The notes: a model not told the origin generated them from the sequence alone. 64,000 bases of DNA from Marasmius tenuissimus (GCA_029532415.1 JAQOTA010000020.1:434001-498000); one strand, 5' to 3'; numbered from the stretch's first letter, positions 36,416 through 47,610 are shown. Translations and numbers: made by a program.

Positions 36416-36938
36416 GGCAGTTTGCGTGACACGGTTGGCGTGCGAAAAGCATTGCGTCATACGAACGGTTCGATATTTTTCGGGATTTTGCGTTGCGTGA
36501 GGCCACCACCACACGAAAATTTTACGTGCATCTCCCATAAGAAATTGAGCTGAACAAGCAGTGTATGGCTCAGAGAGACACACATACCCTTCTTACCATG
36601 ATATTCTCCTTTTTTTTCTTGCTGGCTTCACTATCAATGCTTGCTCAGCGCATGCTCGGCACGAACGATACCGGCTGATGCCATCACGGCAGCCAGCTAG
36701 TAATTTCTTGCCAGTCTACAGCCCCTCCTGGCCGGTTCAATGAGCATTTATGATAAATCTGATGGCTGAGTGTCTCGAAACAACACTTTTAAGGACTTTC
36801 TTTCAAGAGGATAACTGCAGAATGAGAGGAATCATATGAGTTTCAAGGCTGCCTCACGCAACGCAAAATCCCGAAAAATATCGAACCGTTCGTATGACGC
36901 AATGCTTTTCGCACGCCAACCGTGTCACGCAAACTACC
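36416..36938. mobile_element. MITE with 88-bp inverted repeats inside the KDZ element
   Basis: Arms 36416-36503 and 36851-36938 are inverted copies with one mismatch (a C/T near the outer end). TA flanks both sides (36414-36415, 36939-36940), as for Tc1/mariner-type elements. The 347-bp centre has no coding frame. The near-identity of the arms suggests recent origin or gene conversion. Confidence 0.8.
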
Positions 36939-37714
36939 TAGTGTATCTAACAAATTCAATATTTCGGGGTAATTCAAGCATTTTTCACTATCGCTCCGAA
37001 ACTGTACCTGACAGGAATTTGCAGGGTGGGCCGCCGGTGTATCTATCCACTTCAAGGCATTCTGGATGTCTTTACCTGCTAGATTAAACATATCACATTT
37101 CTATTGTTGCCCCACACCTCTCCACGTGTCGCACTACGTCCGTTGCATACATATATGTCCGCCAAGAATAGGTGGCTTGGGAACTAAGTAGTTGCTTGGG
37201 ATTATCCGACCGGCTTGAACTCTAATTCCCAAGCGTCTAATAGTCACCGCCACGGCGCTCGGCTGCGGAACTGCATAGCTACTCGGATACTTCCGAGTGG
37301 CTTGAACCCTAAACTTTTGGCGTCTGGGTTTCTGTTGGGCGGGGCCCGGGTGGCTTGGGAACTGAGCAGCAGCTCGGAATCTTCCATGTGGCTTGAACCT
37401 AATTTTCTCCCCACACAGGCCTGATACAACGCATTGCTGTTCGCGCCGCCTCAATTGACGGCTCTTTGATCTCTCTCGGGCACTGTGGGTCCTTGTGGAA
37501 AAAGAATTTGAGTCACTCAGTGCGGTATGTCCTTTATTAATCTCTGTAATGCAGGCAGGCTCATGGCCAACATCACTCGTTTGCAAGGCTAGGCCGGACG
37601 TACAAAATCTCGTCAAGTGTGAGCGGCTGAGGTCTGTTCACCGCTGTGGTCCGTTCACCGTTGTGTTGAGTGTGTCGACGTGGAGAGAGTAAGCCGCCGC
37701 CTCAAGTTTTGACT
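36939..37714. repeat. Non-coding stretch with three diverged copies of a ~60-bp unit
   Basis: Units near 37171, 37265 and 37349 share GGCTTGGGAACT-like starts, an AGCTACTCGGA-like middle and TGGCTTGAACC ends, spaced roughly 90 bp. The rest has nothing I recognise. Confidence 0.5.
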
Positions 37715-38558
37715 TTAGTCAGAGCTAATTCTCAGGGCCTGTTCCAGACGTTCTGTACATGCCCCCATAGCCTCTGTACAATCAGGGGCCGGCTCGTTGA
37801 CTGCATCCACGATGCATGGCAGGTCTTTGTAGACGACCACAATGCGGGAAACTTGTACTTGTATCAAAGTGAGCAAGAGAGCGTTCTGATTAACAGTATG
37901 TATTGAGCTTGATAATCATCAGCTACATGTATCTATCTATGAATAGGATCAAGCACCAAAAAAACCCTGTAATGCAAGTGAGTTGATTCGATCAATGTGA
38001 CAAAACTTTGACTGACAATGTGATCCCATTCCCTAGCGTCTACAATCAGATCCCTCGCGCTAAGAATACAGCTCGACTGGTGCCAGGAAAAGGTCTTGAG
38101 GGTTGGTGAGCATAAACAAGAGGTCTGCGTAAAGAGGTGAGTGAGTTTTTTTCTTCCGGACACATGTGAAAGCTCACGTTTGTCAGGTCTTTTCATGGAA
38201 TATGGACTGTCGGGTAACTAGCACCATCTACGACCTGGGAAGTAACCTCTGTGGAATAGAGGTGGACGGTTCTTGTCTCGGGGCAGATAACCTTGTTGTC
38301 AAGGTTTGGAATAATCTCGTTGATGATGCTGATCATGGCGGCAACGTTTGCTATATCCAGTGAGTCCCAAGTCGTGGGGATGCCAAACGCATTGCGGATG
38401 GTATCACCATATGCCGTCGGCTCATATGGATCGAGATGTCTGATCCATGTATCGAGGCAAAAACACGGGGCTTTGTCGCCTTGCTTGAAGGGTAGAGGAT
38501 ATGGAGGAAGAAGGTGTTCTCGCCGACAACGTCCTTCACAATCAGGCGGGCACTGCAT
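37715..38558 (-). CDS. KDZ cargo: possible hypothetical gene, exons uncertain
   Basis: The best segment starts at ATG 38558 with a cysteine-rich start (MQCPPDCEGRCRREH), then CFCLDTWIRHLDPYEPTAYG and ANVAAMISIINEIIPNLDNK, to about 38200. Candidate later exons encode LYADLLFMLTNPQDLFLAPV (about 38040-38120), which runs into a stop, and IVVVYKDLPCIVDAVNEPAP ending at TAA 37715-37717. I cannot connect them in one phase, so either the exon set is wrong or the gene has decayed. The N-terminal cysteines could bind a metal. No family is recognised. It lies head to head with the transposase gene. Confidence 0.4.
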
Positions 38559-39035
38559 GGTGATGGTAATATGTAGAGATTTTGGTAGCTTTTATATGTG
38601 CGCTAGGCGCGGTTGATACATTTTCCATTTTCCATATATTTTTTTTTTTGCTCAAGTCCCGGCCGGCCCGTAAGCATCCGTCCTATGTGTTTACTTGGCG
38701 CTCTAGACCTGAGTCAGGTGAGAGTTTTCCTCAAACACGGCTTTTCCTGTGAATGCCATGCTTTCCCACGCTTTCTTTCTTTCCCTCCGACCACATTGTC
38801 GTCCGTCTTGCACTATTCCCTGCTGGCCCGCCCAACATCGTGAAGACACAGTATGTTACATTGAATATTATGTATGATTTTAAGTCTAAACAGAGTATTA
38901 GTGGCCTCCCACCCACGATTTACAGCGAAATATCGAAAGCAATTTGATGAGCTGAACCGAGTACCGGACTACTCAATCTTCCCTCATTCGCGGCCACACC
39001 GATGCGCAACAAATGCTCTTCACCCTATTATCACT
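38559..39035. other. Intergenic between the hypothetical gene and the transposase
   Basis: Divergent 5' regions of the two genes. A plus-strand frame is open from about 38874 into the transposase exon, so an earlier transposase start is possible. Confidence 0.4.
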
Positions 39036-42000
39036 ATGTCCGATGGACAAACCATGGCTCAGGATCCTACATTGCGACACCATGCTCGAGGAGGTAATCT
39101 ATTAAACCACCTGTCAACTCTTGTTCGTAATGTCAATCGCCCGGATGATGGTACACCTATGGCAAAGGGCCCTTCAGAAACTGGACGTGGTGTATCCTTT
39201 GACATGTATGATCTCCCTTACATAGATTTGGCTGAGAACTTGTTTGGATCAGAAGGTTTGTCACGCCATCGTCGAAAACAATTCAACCAATCTCTTCATT
39301 GGAATCAAGAAGTGATCCCAAAAATTATACCATCATATACGAAAGTTCTTTACAAGACAAACCACTTCACAAAACCACCAGCAACTCCAAATTTGACTTG
39401 CACATGCACAAGTCAACCAAAGCAATTGTCCATAACTGTTGTGAGATGGGACAGTATGTGATAGATGCATACAATCATTTCAGTAGCACTTACAGCAACC
39501 CAGCTCTAGATCACTTAAACCTCCGCATTTGTAAATGCTGGAGTGCAGCAGAGCAGTTGGTGCAACTTGGCCTGTTCCCATGTGCTCCATTACATCCATC
39601 ACTCGCTGTAGAGATGAAGTTACTAGAGTTTGTGACAGGGCTATTTGTGCGAGTAGCACCCAATCAGACGGCCTTTTGTGGTGCATTGGAGGAGTTCCTG
39701 GCCAATCGGGGATACCATCTGGCTGGCGAGGTATGTAGCAAGTAGCAGAGTGGATTCATATTGAGACATCTATTTTAGGATCCACTTAGACGTAGATTCT
39801 CCAATGCACTGGAATGGTATAATGCCATGCAGGACATGGTTAATGTTCAACTTGATGAACAGGTGACAAGTCAGCGACCAGGGCATGCAGAACAAAAAAG
39901 CAGCACCGAGCACTTGGATGATGTTTCTGAGGCACCAACAGGATCTGAGAATAATGGCGAGCATGTTAAACGGCCACGAGATGGCAACACTGAGCCACTG
40001 ACAAGGCCAAGTGACTATCTACGCTCAAGATGTCCATTATGCTTTGGTGGCAAGTTTCCAGTTCAAGATGGGTGCGTGAATTGCTCAATTCACTGACTAT
40101 TTTTCAATTCAAACTTCTGTATAGCCTTGATGCTTGTTTTACACAAAAGCACAACAAGCAAGAACGCGATCCTGAACGGTTCTTTCCCAAGTCAGTGTTT
40201 GTTCCTGAGGAGAAGCTTGAAGCAGCCGAGGAATATGTTGAAAGGCTTCGTCCAAGTCACCCAAAGCGTAGTGGTCAAAAGAACTCGGCAGAGACCAACA
40301 GTGATGAAGGCCTCCGTGTTCCTGGAGCAGTGCTAGATGACTGCCAGGCAAGCTTCACAGCTGCAGACGAGCGACGGGAAAAGGGAAGTACAAAGTATTT
40401 CGACTGCACTGCATTGATGGGACTTCTGTGTCGTCATGATCGGGTTCTCTGGCTGGCCAACATGAAGTCAGTGGGAGAGAAGCAGTTCTATGTTATCGTC
40501 CTGGACTTGCTATTTGAGCACCTTCCTTTGGACTTCATAGTTGGTGTACTCTATGATATTGGGTGTACACTTCACAGAAGCTGTATGAGGCATGGCTTCC
40601 TGGAGAAGTACATTGATCGGATTGCATTTGGGGTGTCGGTGTTTCATGCCTTTGGGCATGAGTGGGCTTGCCAGCTCGTATATCATCCCCGAAAGGCAGT
40701 GGGGTTTGGACTTAGTGATGGAGAGGGAGCAGAATGGTTTTGGCACTCAATCAGCAAGCTAATTCCCTATCTACGAGTTGCTGGAGTGAGTCAGACTTCC
40801 ATATTTTTCAAGGCAACACTAATTTCTTTATAGTACCACTGGCGGCTTTACACTCTTGATTGACAAGTGCAGTTCCTGGACCAATCAAGCCTTGAGCAGC
40901 TCGGAAATTGGCTTGAGCGAAAAGGCTTGAGCGAAAACGAGAGAGTGCAATGCTGCGACTTCATAAAGCGGAACCGGAGTTGGAGAGCATATCAATCGAG
41001 GATGAATATTTGTGAAGTCAGTGGGAGGCCCAGGTTACTGCTCAGACCAAAATACCACCAGGTAAGTGTTCATTTGTTTGGCATAATAATAATGGAGGGC
41101 TAACTTGTACCAGGACGGCCATTAGCCAAAGTCAAGGATATTGTTGATAAGGTTGTAAGGCTTGAGAAGGCAAAGGGGCTGCTGGAACGTCAACAAAAAC
41201 AGCTGGAGGAGACAATCATGAATGTTACATCTGATCGGGTAGATGTGGCAATGGCTGAAGATGAGCTGCCAGAGATTGAGGCAAAGCTTAATAAGGTCAA
41301 GGAGGACCTGAGCAGCAAGCGACATCTCCTGGGGATGGATGATGAACAGCATGTTCGCCATCTATCCCAGAGTCCATATCTTGAGGCTTGGCTGAAAGCA
41401 GCAGCATACAAGCAGCGACTACTGGAAAAGTTGAGAGCACGGAAGTTTGAACGAGACCGGCTAGAACGCTCACATTGTATTAGTCATGGCGGTAAGACAA
41501 ATAAGCTATTTCCTTCAACACTTTCTCATTTGATTGATTATAGAGTCAAGGCTTCACAATCAGATTGAAGAGGGTGTCAAGAAGCGGGAGCCATCAATAC
41601 AAAAACTTGCCAAGCAGTATAACAAAACAGTGCAGTACATGACCACATTGAAGAAGCATCGACGTTGTCCTGCAAATGCAATTCCACCCCCAGAGATTCA
41701 GATATCTGACTTGTTCAAGTTGGATGTGGATGATGTTATCTGGCAGAATATTGGGCTGGGAGATGATGATGATGTAGTGCCCCCCCCCATGGATGGCAGA
41801 TGAAGATGTGCGGAAAGGAATCCGCAGCCTACTGGAGAAAGATAGGTGTCAAGAAGAGATTACACGGCTACAGCATGAGCGTAACTCAATTCAGACATGG
41901 TTTGCTGAAGAGTGGAAGGCTGTCACACAAGCCATCATGAAGTGTGGTGAGTCTCATAGACTTTGGAATGAATATTTGGCTCAACAGATGTTCAGGTCAG

Positions 42001-42366
42001 GATGACATCAGTTACCTGCTTAAAGCACGGAAGCAAAAGTTGTTACAATTGTGTGCAACTTGGCAAAATGCACTTGGCTTGCTGCATGCATCAGAGGATA
42101 CAAAACCATGGGGCCCAACAGAGGAAGAGATTCAGGGAGTCAGGCATAACATAGGGGCCACAATCACAAAAAATATGGAAACAATCCCAGTCAGTATAAC
42201 ATTTGATTTGACTCAGGAAGTAGGTGGGCAAGACACAGAGGACTCAGATATAGACTCGGATGATGAGGCCTATGATCTGGGGTTTGAGGATGAGGCGGAT
42301 ATGGGTATTACTGAGTATCTTGATGCTCTTCAATTAGAGGATAGTTCTGGAAGTAGCAGTGACTAG
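39036..42366 (+). pseudogene. KDZ (Kyakuja-Dileera-Zisupton) transposase, decayed
   Basis: Exons traced: 39036-39453, 39504-39730, 39779-40071, 40125-40785, 40834-41061, then segments to TAG 42364-42366. Exon 1 ends in the CxC-type motif (NLTCTCTSQPKQLSITVVRW) and exon 2 has LRICKCWSAAEQLVQLGLFP. The catalytic part follows: LDACFTQKHNKQ (D), GVLYDIGCTLHRSC (D) and GLSDGEGAEWFWHSISKLIP (E), matching the fungal KDZ pattern. The C-terminus has coiled coils (LEKAKGLLERQQKQLEETI) and an acidic tail. Lesions: TGA at 40861-40863 inside YTLD-stop-QVQFL; no phase-compatible junction at 41062-41113; a 9-C run at 41780-41788 that shifts the frame (8 C restores PPPWMADEDV). So it is probably inactive. 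Confidence 0.88.
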
Positions 42367-42412
42367 TGTATACCCTTCAATATTGACAAATCCTGCAAGT
42401 TATTATAAAGCC

Positions 42413-43288
42413 AGACATATCCACATTGGAGGATCTGGATATATCCATTATTGTAAATCCAGATATATCCAACAATTGAACCTGGATATATCCAGATCAC
42501 ACAGCTGGATATATCTATTATTGTGGGCCTGGATATGTCCAGAATGAGTGGAACTGGATATATCCAGGATAAGTGAAATCAGACATATCCAGGACAAGTG
42601 AAACTGGATATATCCATAATGGTGAAGCTGGATATGTCCACAATGGCAGGGTTGGATATATCTGGTATATTGAGATTGGATATAATCAGATTGCCCTGAA
42701 CTTAACTTCACCAATACCCAATAGACTTTGTGTTCAGAAGGCTGTAGAAGACAGTCATATGGATAGACAAACATTATAAAAGACAGAAATTGGGTGGAAG
42801 CTTCAGGATCAGGGCATGAGTAGGCAGCCAAGTATCAGTGAAGCAAACCTTAATGACTATTCACATTAATCTGACTCAAAGTCAGGCTGCAAGGGAACAG
42901 TGTGCTAAATGAGCTTTCCTATGTGACTGATTCTAGTAGTGATATTCAGGGTAGAGTATGTCATGTGAAGTACTTTTCCTTGGTACTAAGGTACATATCA
43001 CAGTAAATATGATAGTAAATACAGTCGTGTGTGTGGTTTGAAAATGGTGAGAGTAGAGGTTATGAGTACATGGTACTCTTCAACCATTTGAATGGGTATG
43101 TTAGTCTATATCAATCAAGAAGGATACAGAACTGCTGCACATTTGACAAACTGGGATATATCCGTGTGTTGTTGCCCTGGATATATCTATAGAGACCCCT
43201 GCCACCCCCATGGTCACACATACTTTGAGTGGATATATCCAATAAGCTGGATATATCTGTGGACAAGCTGGATAATGTCTGGATATAT
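42413..43288. repeat. Subterminal array of palindromic TGGATATATCCA motifs, right arm
   Basis: About 13 copies at 42413-42690 and 6 at 43155-43288, same motif and variants as the left arm. 42691-43154 between them is ordinary non-coding sequence. Confidence 0.88.
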
Positions 43289-43359
43289 TCACCTGTTAGG
43301 TAGCATAATCTGAGTGGAGCAATGCTACCTAACTTGGTCCCAGATAGGGCTGACTGGGG
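43281..43359 (-). repeat. KDZ element right terminal inverted repeat
   Basis: Inverted copy of 26421-26499 with about 6 mismatches, two of them at the outermost 3 bases. Confidence 0.88.
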
Positions 43360-43370
43360 TGACTGGACCA
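43360..43370 (+). repeat. Direct repeat at right edge of KDZ element
   Basis: TGACTGGACCA, same as 26410-26420. Confidence 0.8.
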
Positions 43371-44809
43371 TCATTGGGAGTTGGCACATAGCCAGCAGGT
43401 AAGGGCGTAGGAGCACCTTTTGCATTCTGCATCCCAAAATGTTCAAGGACTTTCTTGAGATAATCCTTCTGGTCAATCATGATCTTATTGCCTTCGCAAC
43501 AAATGCTCATGCGGAGAAACTCGCTAGCATTGCCCATATCACGGCATTCCCATCAAGCCATGAACTCGGCTTTCTTCTTGTCAACAAAAGCTTTGTTAGG
43601 ACCCATGAAGAGTGCATCATCAACGTAGATGATTGCATACACAACTTCACCACTCTTTGGATCTTTGCAGATGAAGAGTCCAGCATCGGAAGTTAGGCGT
43701 TTGAAGCCCAGTACTTCCATGGACAAGCTGAGGGTTTGCCACCACTCAAGGGCAGCTTGCTTCAGTCCATATAATGCACAACGCAGGCGTAGTACCTTAC
43801 GTTCTTGGCCCTTGACTTTGAAGCCTTCAGATTGTTCCATGTAAATCTCCTCAACAAGATCGCCGTAAAGGAAGGCGTTCTTCACATCAACAGAGGTGAT
43901 GTACCAGTTCTTGAGAGCTGCGAGAGCAAGCATCATACGAACAGTCTCATAACGAACAACTGGTGAGAAGATCTCATCAAAGTCGACACCTTCGACTTGA
44001 GAGAAACCCTTGGCAACAAGTCTTGCTTTCTTGCAACCATTCGACTTAACGTCGAAGACCCATCTATTTCTGATGGCTTTGCGACCTTTAGGCAAGTCAC
44101 AGAGTTCGAAGACCTTGCGCTTACGAAGTGCCTCAAGTTCTTTGTGGCAAGCGTTCTTCAATTCCTTCTGTTGCTCAACAGGCAACTTTAGAATATTGCG
44201 GAGTGTCCACTCTCTGATGTTAGAGAAATCAGGAGTATCGGACATTGGAAGGAAATCGTGAACTGGAACAGCATTGTTCAACAGGTAAATCACAAATCCT
44301 ACTCCCCCTTCTTGGGTCAGTCTTTTGACTACGCTTTCTTCCTCATGTGACTCAGTGCTTCCACTGGGTTCTGGAGCAGGCAGAGGCGGAAGTGGACCAG
44401 GAATCCCCTATTTACCACCTTTGCCTTTCCTAGATCACGAAGAGCTAGGACAATCAACTGGATGTGAAGGTTCTTTATCTCCAGTGACGTTTCTCCAAGT
44501 ATTCTTATTCTCTAAGTTGCGAATAATATCTGAGGGTTTATTTGGGTTCCGCTTTTCACCAAATATGTTACCAGGTTGCGTTGTACCCTTCCGCTGCCTT
44601 GAAGACCGGCGTGGACCATCTGCTGCTGGGGCAGGCAGAGGAACGGCGGGTTTGCCTGGAGGCGTCAGAGGACCAGATTGAGGGAGTGGCACATCCCCTG
44701 GCGCAGGGTCACCTGCAGGTTCGTCAACCTGAGGTTCTGATCTCTTAGAAGGTTCGGAGCGATGTCTGAGATCTGGGAACGGAGTATCATCCCAATCATC
44801 ATCAGGGTC
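43371..44809 (-). pseudogene. Copia-B RT N-terminus and linker
   Basis: Colinear with copia-C 50521-51484. Motifs: KGRKAIRNRWVFDVKSNG, FDEIFSPVVRYETVRMMLAL, VDVKNAFLYGDLVEEIYM, YGLKQAALEWWQTLS and the active site IIYVDDALFMG. TGA at 43553-43555 falls where copia-C has an arginine codon (EFMA-stop-WECRDMG against EFMARWECRDMG), a direct CGA to TGA change. Upstream (44400-44809) is the proline-rich linker (PLPQSGPLTPPGKPAVPLPA; RRSSRQRKGTTQPGNIFGEK) that precedes RT in copia elements; copia-C has lost this part. Confidence 0.88.
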
Positions 44810-45911
44810 TTAATCTTCCGAAGGAATGTTGGGATTTTCACCCAAAGTAAATGGTTCACTACCGACAGGTGTGAAGCCACGAGTTTTGGCATCAGGACAC
44901 TTGTTATACAGCGTCTCATCGAACAGTGCAGTGCTACCTTTGAATACGGAATTATTACTTCGCATGAACAGGAAGCCTTTCATCCCTTCTTGGTAGCCGA
45001 TGAAGGTCATCAACTCACTGCGAGGAGCGAGCTTATTCTTCCTACAATCTTCAGAAATGAAGACGTAGGCTGCGCAACCCATAACTCGGAGATGTGAAAC
45101 ATCAGGTGCTTCGCCATAAAGCATTTCAAACGGAGTTCGCCAACTCAAGCGTTGCACAGGAGTGCGATTGTAGAGGTGGACGGCATGCACATGGCAGAAT
45201 TCCCACCAGGACTGAGGCATACAAGCTTCAAAGCGAAGAGCTTCAGCCTTCTCATGAATAGTCCTGTTAAATCATTCAGCACGACCGTTTTGTTGTGGTG
45301 TATACGGTATGCTTTGATCCCTTTGGATCCCATACTCTTTCAGTACTGCATCAAACTTATCTCCTTTGTACTCTCCCCCTTCATCGAACATCCAGGTCTT
45401 GACAACAGCATTGAATTGTGTCTTGACCATAGTAAGGAAGTCCCTCAAAGTGGGTACTGCCTCGTCTTTTGTCTTGAGCTTGGAGGTCCAAACGTAGGAC
45501 GTGCAGTCATCAAGAAAAGAGATGTAGTACTTGTACCGGTGATACAATTCAGCCGGGTACAACTTCAAATCCGAATGTATACGTTCAAATGGTTTAGAAG
45601 CTCTCATTGTAGAGTTGGGGAACGATTTCTCATGCATCTTGCCTTCAGCACAACCACGACACAGAGGCGTCTTCTTAGTAGGCATTTTAAGGTCAAGTGG
45701 GAAACCTTGCGTATGTTTCTGAGCTTTATTCAGGGCTTTATCCGACAGATGCCCAAAGCGTCTATGCTCAATATCATAGTCAACGTTGTAAACGACCAAC
45801 TTGACCATTAAAACCTCAGCAGATGCTTTGTGCGAGTGTACCCAATAAATGGTTTGACCAGGCATATGAGGGTAGGAAACAAGCGACTGTCGTTGTTTTG
45901 ATGAGTAGAAG
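44810..45911 (-). pseudogene. Copia-B integrase
   Basis: Read from 45911: YNVDYDIEHRRFGHLSDKAL and CRGCAEGKMHEKSFPNST form the HHCC zinc motif; then FERIHSDLKLYPAELYHRYK (D), TWMFDEGGEYKGDKF (D) and PQQNGRAE followed by TGA (45272-45274) and FNRT (E of the triad precedes the stop). The stop replaces the arginine of NGRAERFNRT, the form seen in copia-A, and fits CGA to TGA. The C-terminal part (YGEAPDVSHLRVMGCAAYVF; MTFIGYQEGMKGFLF) continues to 44810. The protease that should precede it is missing (see 45912). Confidence 0.88.
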
Positions 45912-45997
45912 TGATACGATAGGGCACGGCTAGTGTCCTCTCAAGTCACTCTTTTAAGCGAGGGCGAAGTTTGAAGGTCAAGAATCAAGAGTCAAGT
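45912..45997. other. 86-bp filler replacing the copia-B protease region
   Basis: Copia-B and copia-C agree up to 45911 (51999 in copia-C) and again from 45998 (52569). The 569 bp of copia-C in between, which encode LLDSGASSHFTND, are replaced in copia-B by 86 bp unlike either. The filler has short direct repeats (CAAGAATCAAGAGTCAAG), suggesting a repair or template-switch scar. Confidence 0.75.
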
Positions 45998-47519
45998 GTC
46001 AACATCATTACTGAATAGAGAAGTCATTTCGTCCATATCATCGTCAGATCCCCAGTCCATCCCTACATCTTCATCAGGATCAGTGCTGCGAGCATGTTTA
46101 GAGGAAGTAGAAGAAGGACATCCGGTTCCTTCATCTTCCGAATCGTCCTCCAGAACTTGCTTGGACGAGGAACCAGGCTTCAAGATACAATCCTGGAGCG
46201 AATGATTGGCGGCGGACGTGACAATCTGTTCGAACGGTTTGAGATGCTGCGCCGTCCTAGGGACACCAAGTCTGTCAGCAAGTGAACGTGCTTCACGTAC
46301 ATCATCAAATACTGACTCAGATGGCTTGAAGCTGGTGAAGGACTGCATGGCAGCCAGATTCTTCTTGACAGTGGGAGCAACAGTGCTGTCACAAGACTTG
46401 TCCCAGTGACCAGTGAAGTGTGCTGGGGGCGGTGATCCTCTAGCATGGCTAGGAGGGGCACTGGCGATCTCGGTGCACAAGGAATTGTTGACTGCGTTCA
46501 ACGCAATACGTTCCCTGTGGTCAGTGATCAAGGAGTAAGGACAGACAGGAGGAGGGGAAGCAATGACGGATGCGTAGGATGCAAGATGGGAGTGACCATG
46601 AGACCGATTGTTACCGCTGTTACTGCCGGCGTTGCCGGGACCCTGGTGCTGGTTGATACCACCGCAAGTATCACGCTGCTGCTTCTTCTTCTTACCCTTG
46701 TTCTGGTTCGAAGATTGGTGTTGCTGCTGCTGCAGTGGTGGACGAGTGTTGGTCTGCTGCTGATACCCACGCTGCTGACGTTGCTGCTGCGGGCGCTGCT
46801 GCTGACTAAACAATGGTTCACGGTTACCAGCATGCTTCACCGCAGAGAGGCAGTTGGCGAGCTGCGGGTTCTGATGTTCGTACTCGACCATGATAGCATT
46901 ATGGACTTTCGAAACAGTAATGCAATTTTCATCCTCAGGATCCCTGACGTAGTCATGAAGGGTTTTGGTTGAGGCGGTGTCCCATTCGGGAGGAATAGCA
47001 GCGATGAGCAAGAGAGATTTGATCAACTCAGGGAGAACCACTCCTACCTCAGAGAGTCGCTCAATGTAGGACTTGAACTTGGCGATGCCGGCTTGGGGAT
47101 GAGAGGTGATAAGTCTGAAAGAGACGAGTTTAACAAAGTCGCCATAGATGGCAGACAAAGTGGACTTGCCCTAGGTGAGGTTCAGCTGTTCCCAAGCTTT
47201 TTCAGTGTTCATGTCCTTGATCAGATTGAAGACCTCCTTGGTGGTGGTGATCTGGATGATTCCCATGAGCTGGAGATCTTCCTTGTCCCAAGCAAGACTT
47301 TCCTTGACCCAGGCAGCGTGCTCCTCAGGGGGGACAGTGGCGCAGACAACAGGAGTAACCCCAGCGGGACTAGTGACAGTGCCAAGGGGCATGGAGGGAC
47401 ATGGTTCATGACCAGTGAGATGACCATAAAGACCTTGGGTCTTGCACACAGCTTCCATCTCGCTGTAGTAGGTCTGTTTGAAGTTGGTGCCGTCGAAGTG
47501 ACCAGAGAAGTATTTCTTA
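45998..47519 (-). pseudogene. Copia-B gag (codons after the Tc1-like insertion)
   Basis: Gag continues from the far side of the Tc1-like element: KKYFSGHFDGTNFKQTY and EDLQLMGIIQITTTKEVFNL, then TAG at 47171-47173 and AIYGDFVKLVSFRLITSHPQ. A Q/R-rich, histidine-spotted tail follows (RQQRGYQQQTNTRPPLQQQQ; NNRSHGHSHLASYAS). There is no CCHC knuckle. Its first four codons (MFDV) lie at 56603-56614. Compared with copia-C the start of gag is shorter by about 20 residues. The gene is dead through the stop and the insertion. Confidence 0.85.
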
Positions 47520-47610
47520 CAGCTGTCCCAATAATTGTAGAAAGTTTTGCGATTTTTCGTGCTCAGAATTTTTGTTTAGTGTACAAACAAAATATGACCC
47601 GATTTGGTAT
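47520..47610 (+). repeat. Tc1-like left terminal inverted repeat, 91 bp
   Basis: Inverted copy of 56511-56601 with a single G/A mismatch in TTTTTCGTGCTC. Confidence 0.95.

Larger units (their letters stand above)
26421..43359. mobile_element. KDZ-type DNA transposon, 16.9 kb, with cargo genes
   Basis: The element lies in copia-B RT, bounded by an 11-bp direct repeat and by inverted termini of about 79 bp with about 6 mismatches (CAGCCCTATCTGGGACC core). It carries a Kyakuja-Dileera-Zisupton transposase on the plus strand (39036-42366) and, elsewhere, at least three other genes: a large lysine-rich protein (27648-31633), a 99-residue protein (31970-32322) and a KOW/Spt5-like protein (32514-35425), plus a MITE. 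Dense arrays of a palindromic motif lie just inside both ends. The exact end base is uncertain by about 3 bp because the outermost bases differ (CATCAGGC and CCCCAGTC). Confidence 0.88.

Noticed and set aside
43092..43313. Frame at the right KDZ terminus as a gene
   Set aside because: Covers the motif array and the TIR.
46445..46972. Leucine/valine-rich plus-strand frame over copia-B gag as a membrane protein
   Set aside because: It is the antisense of the Gln-rich gag tail; CAG runs read as CTG on the other strand.
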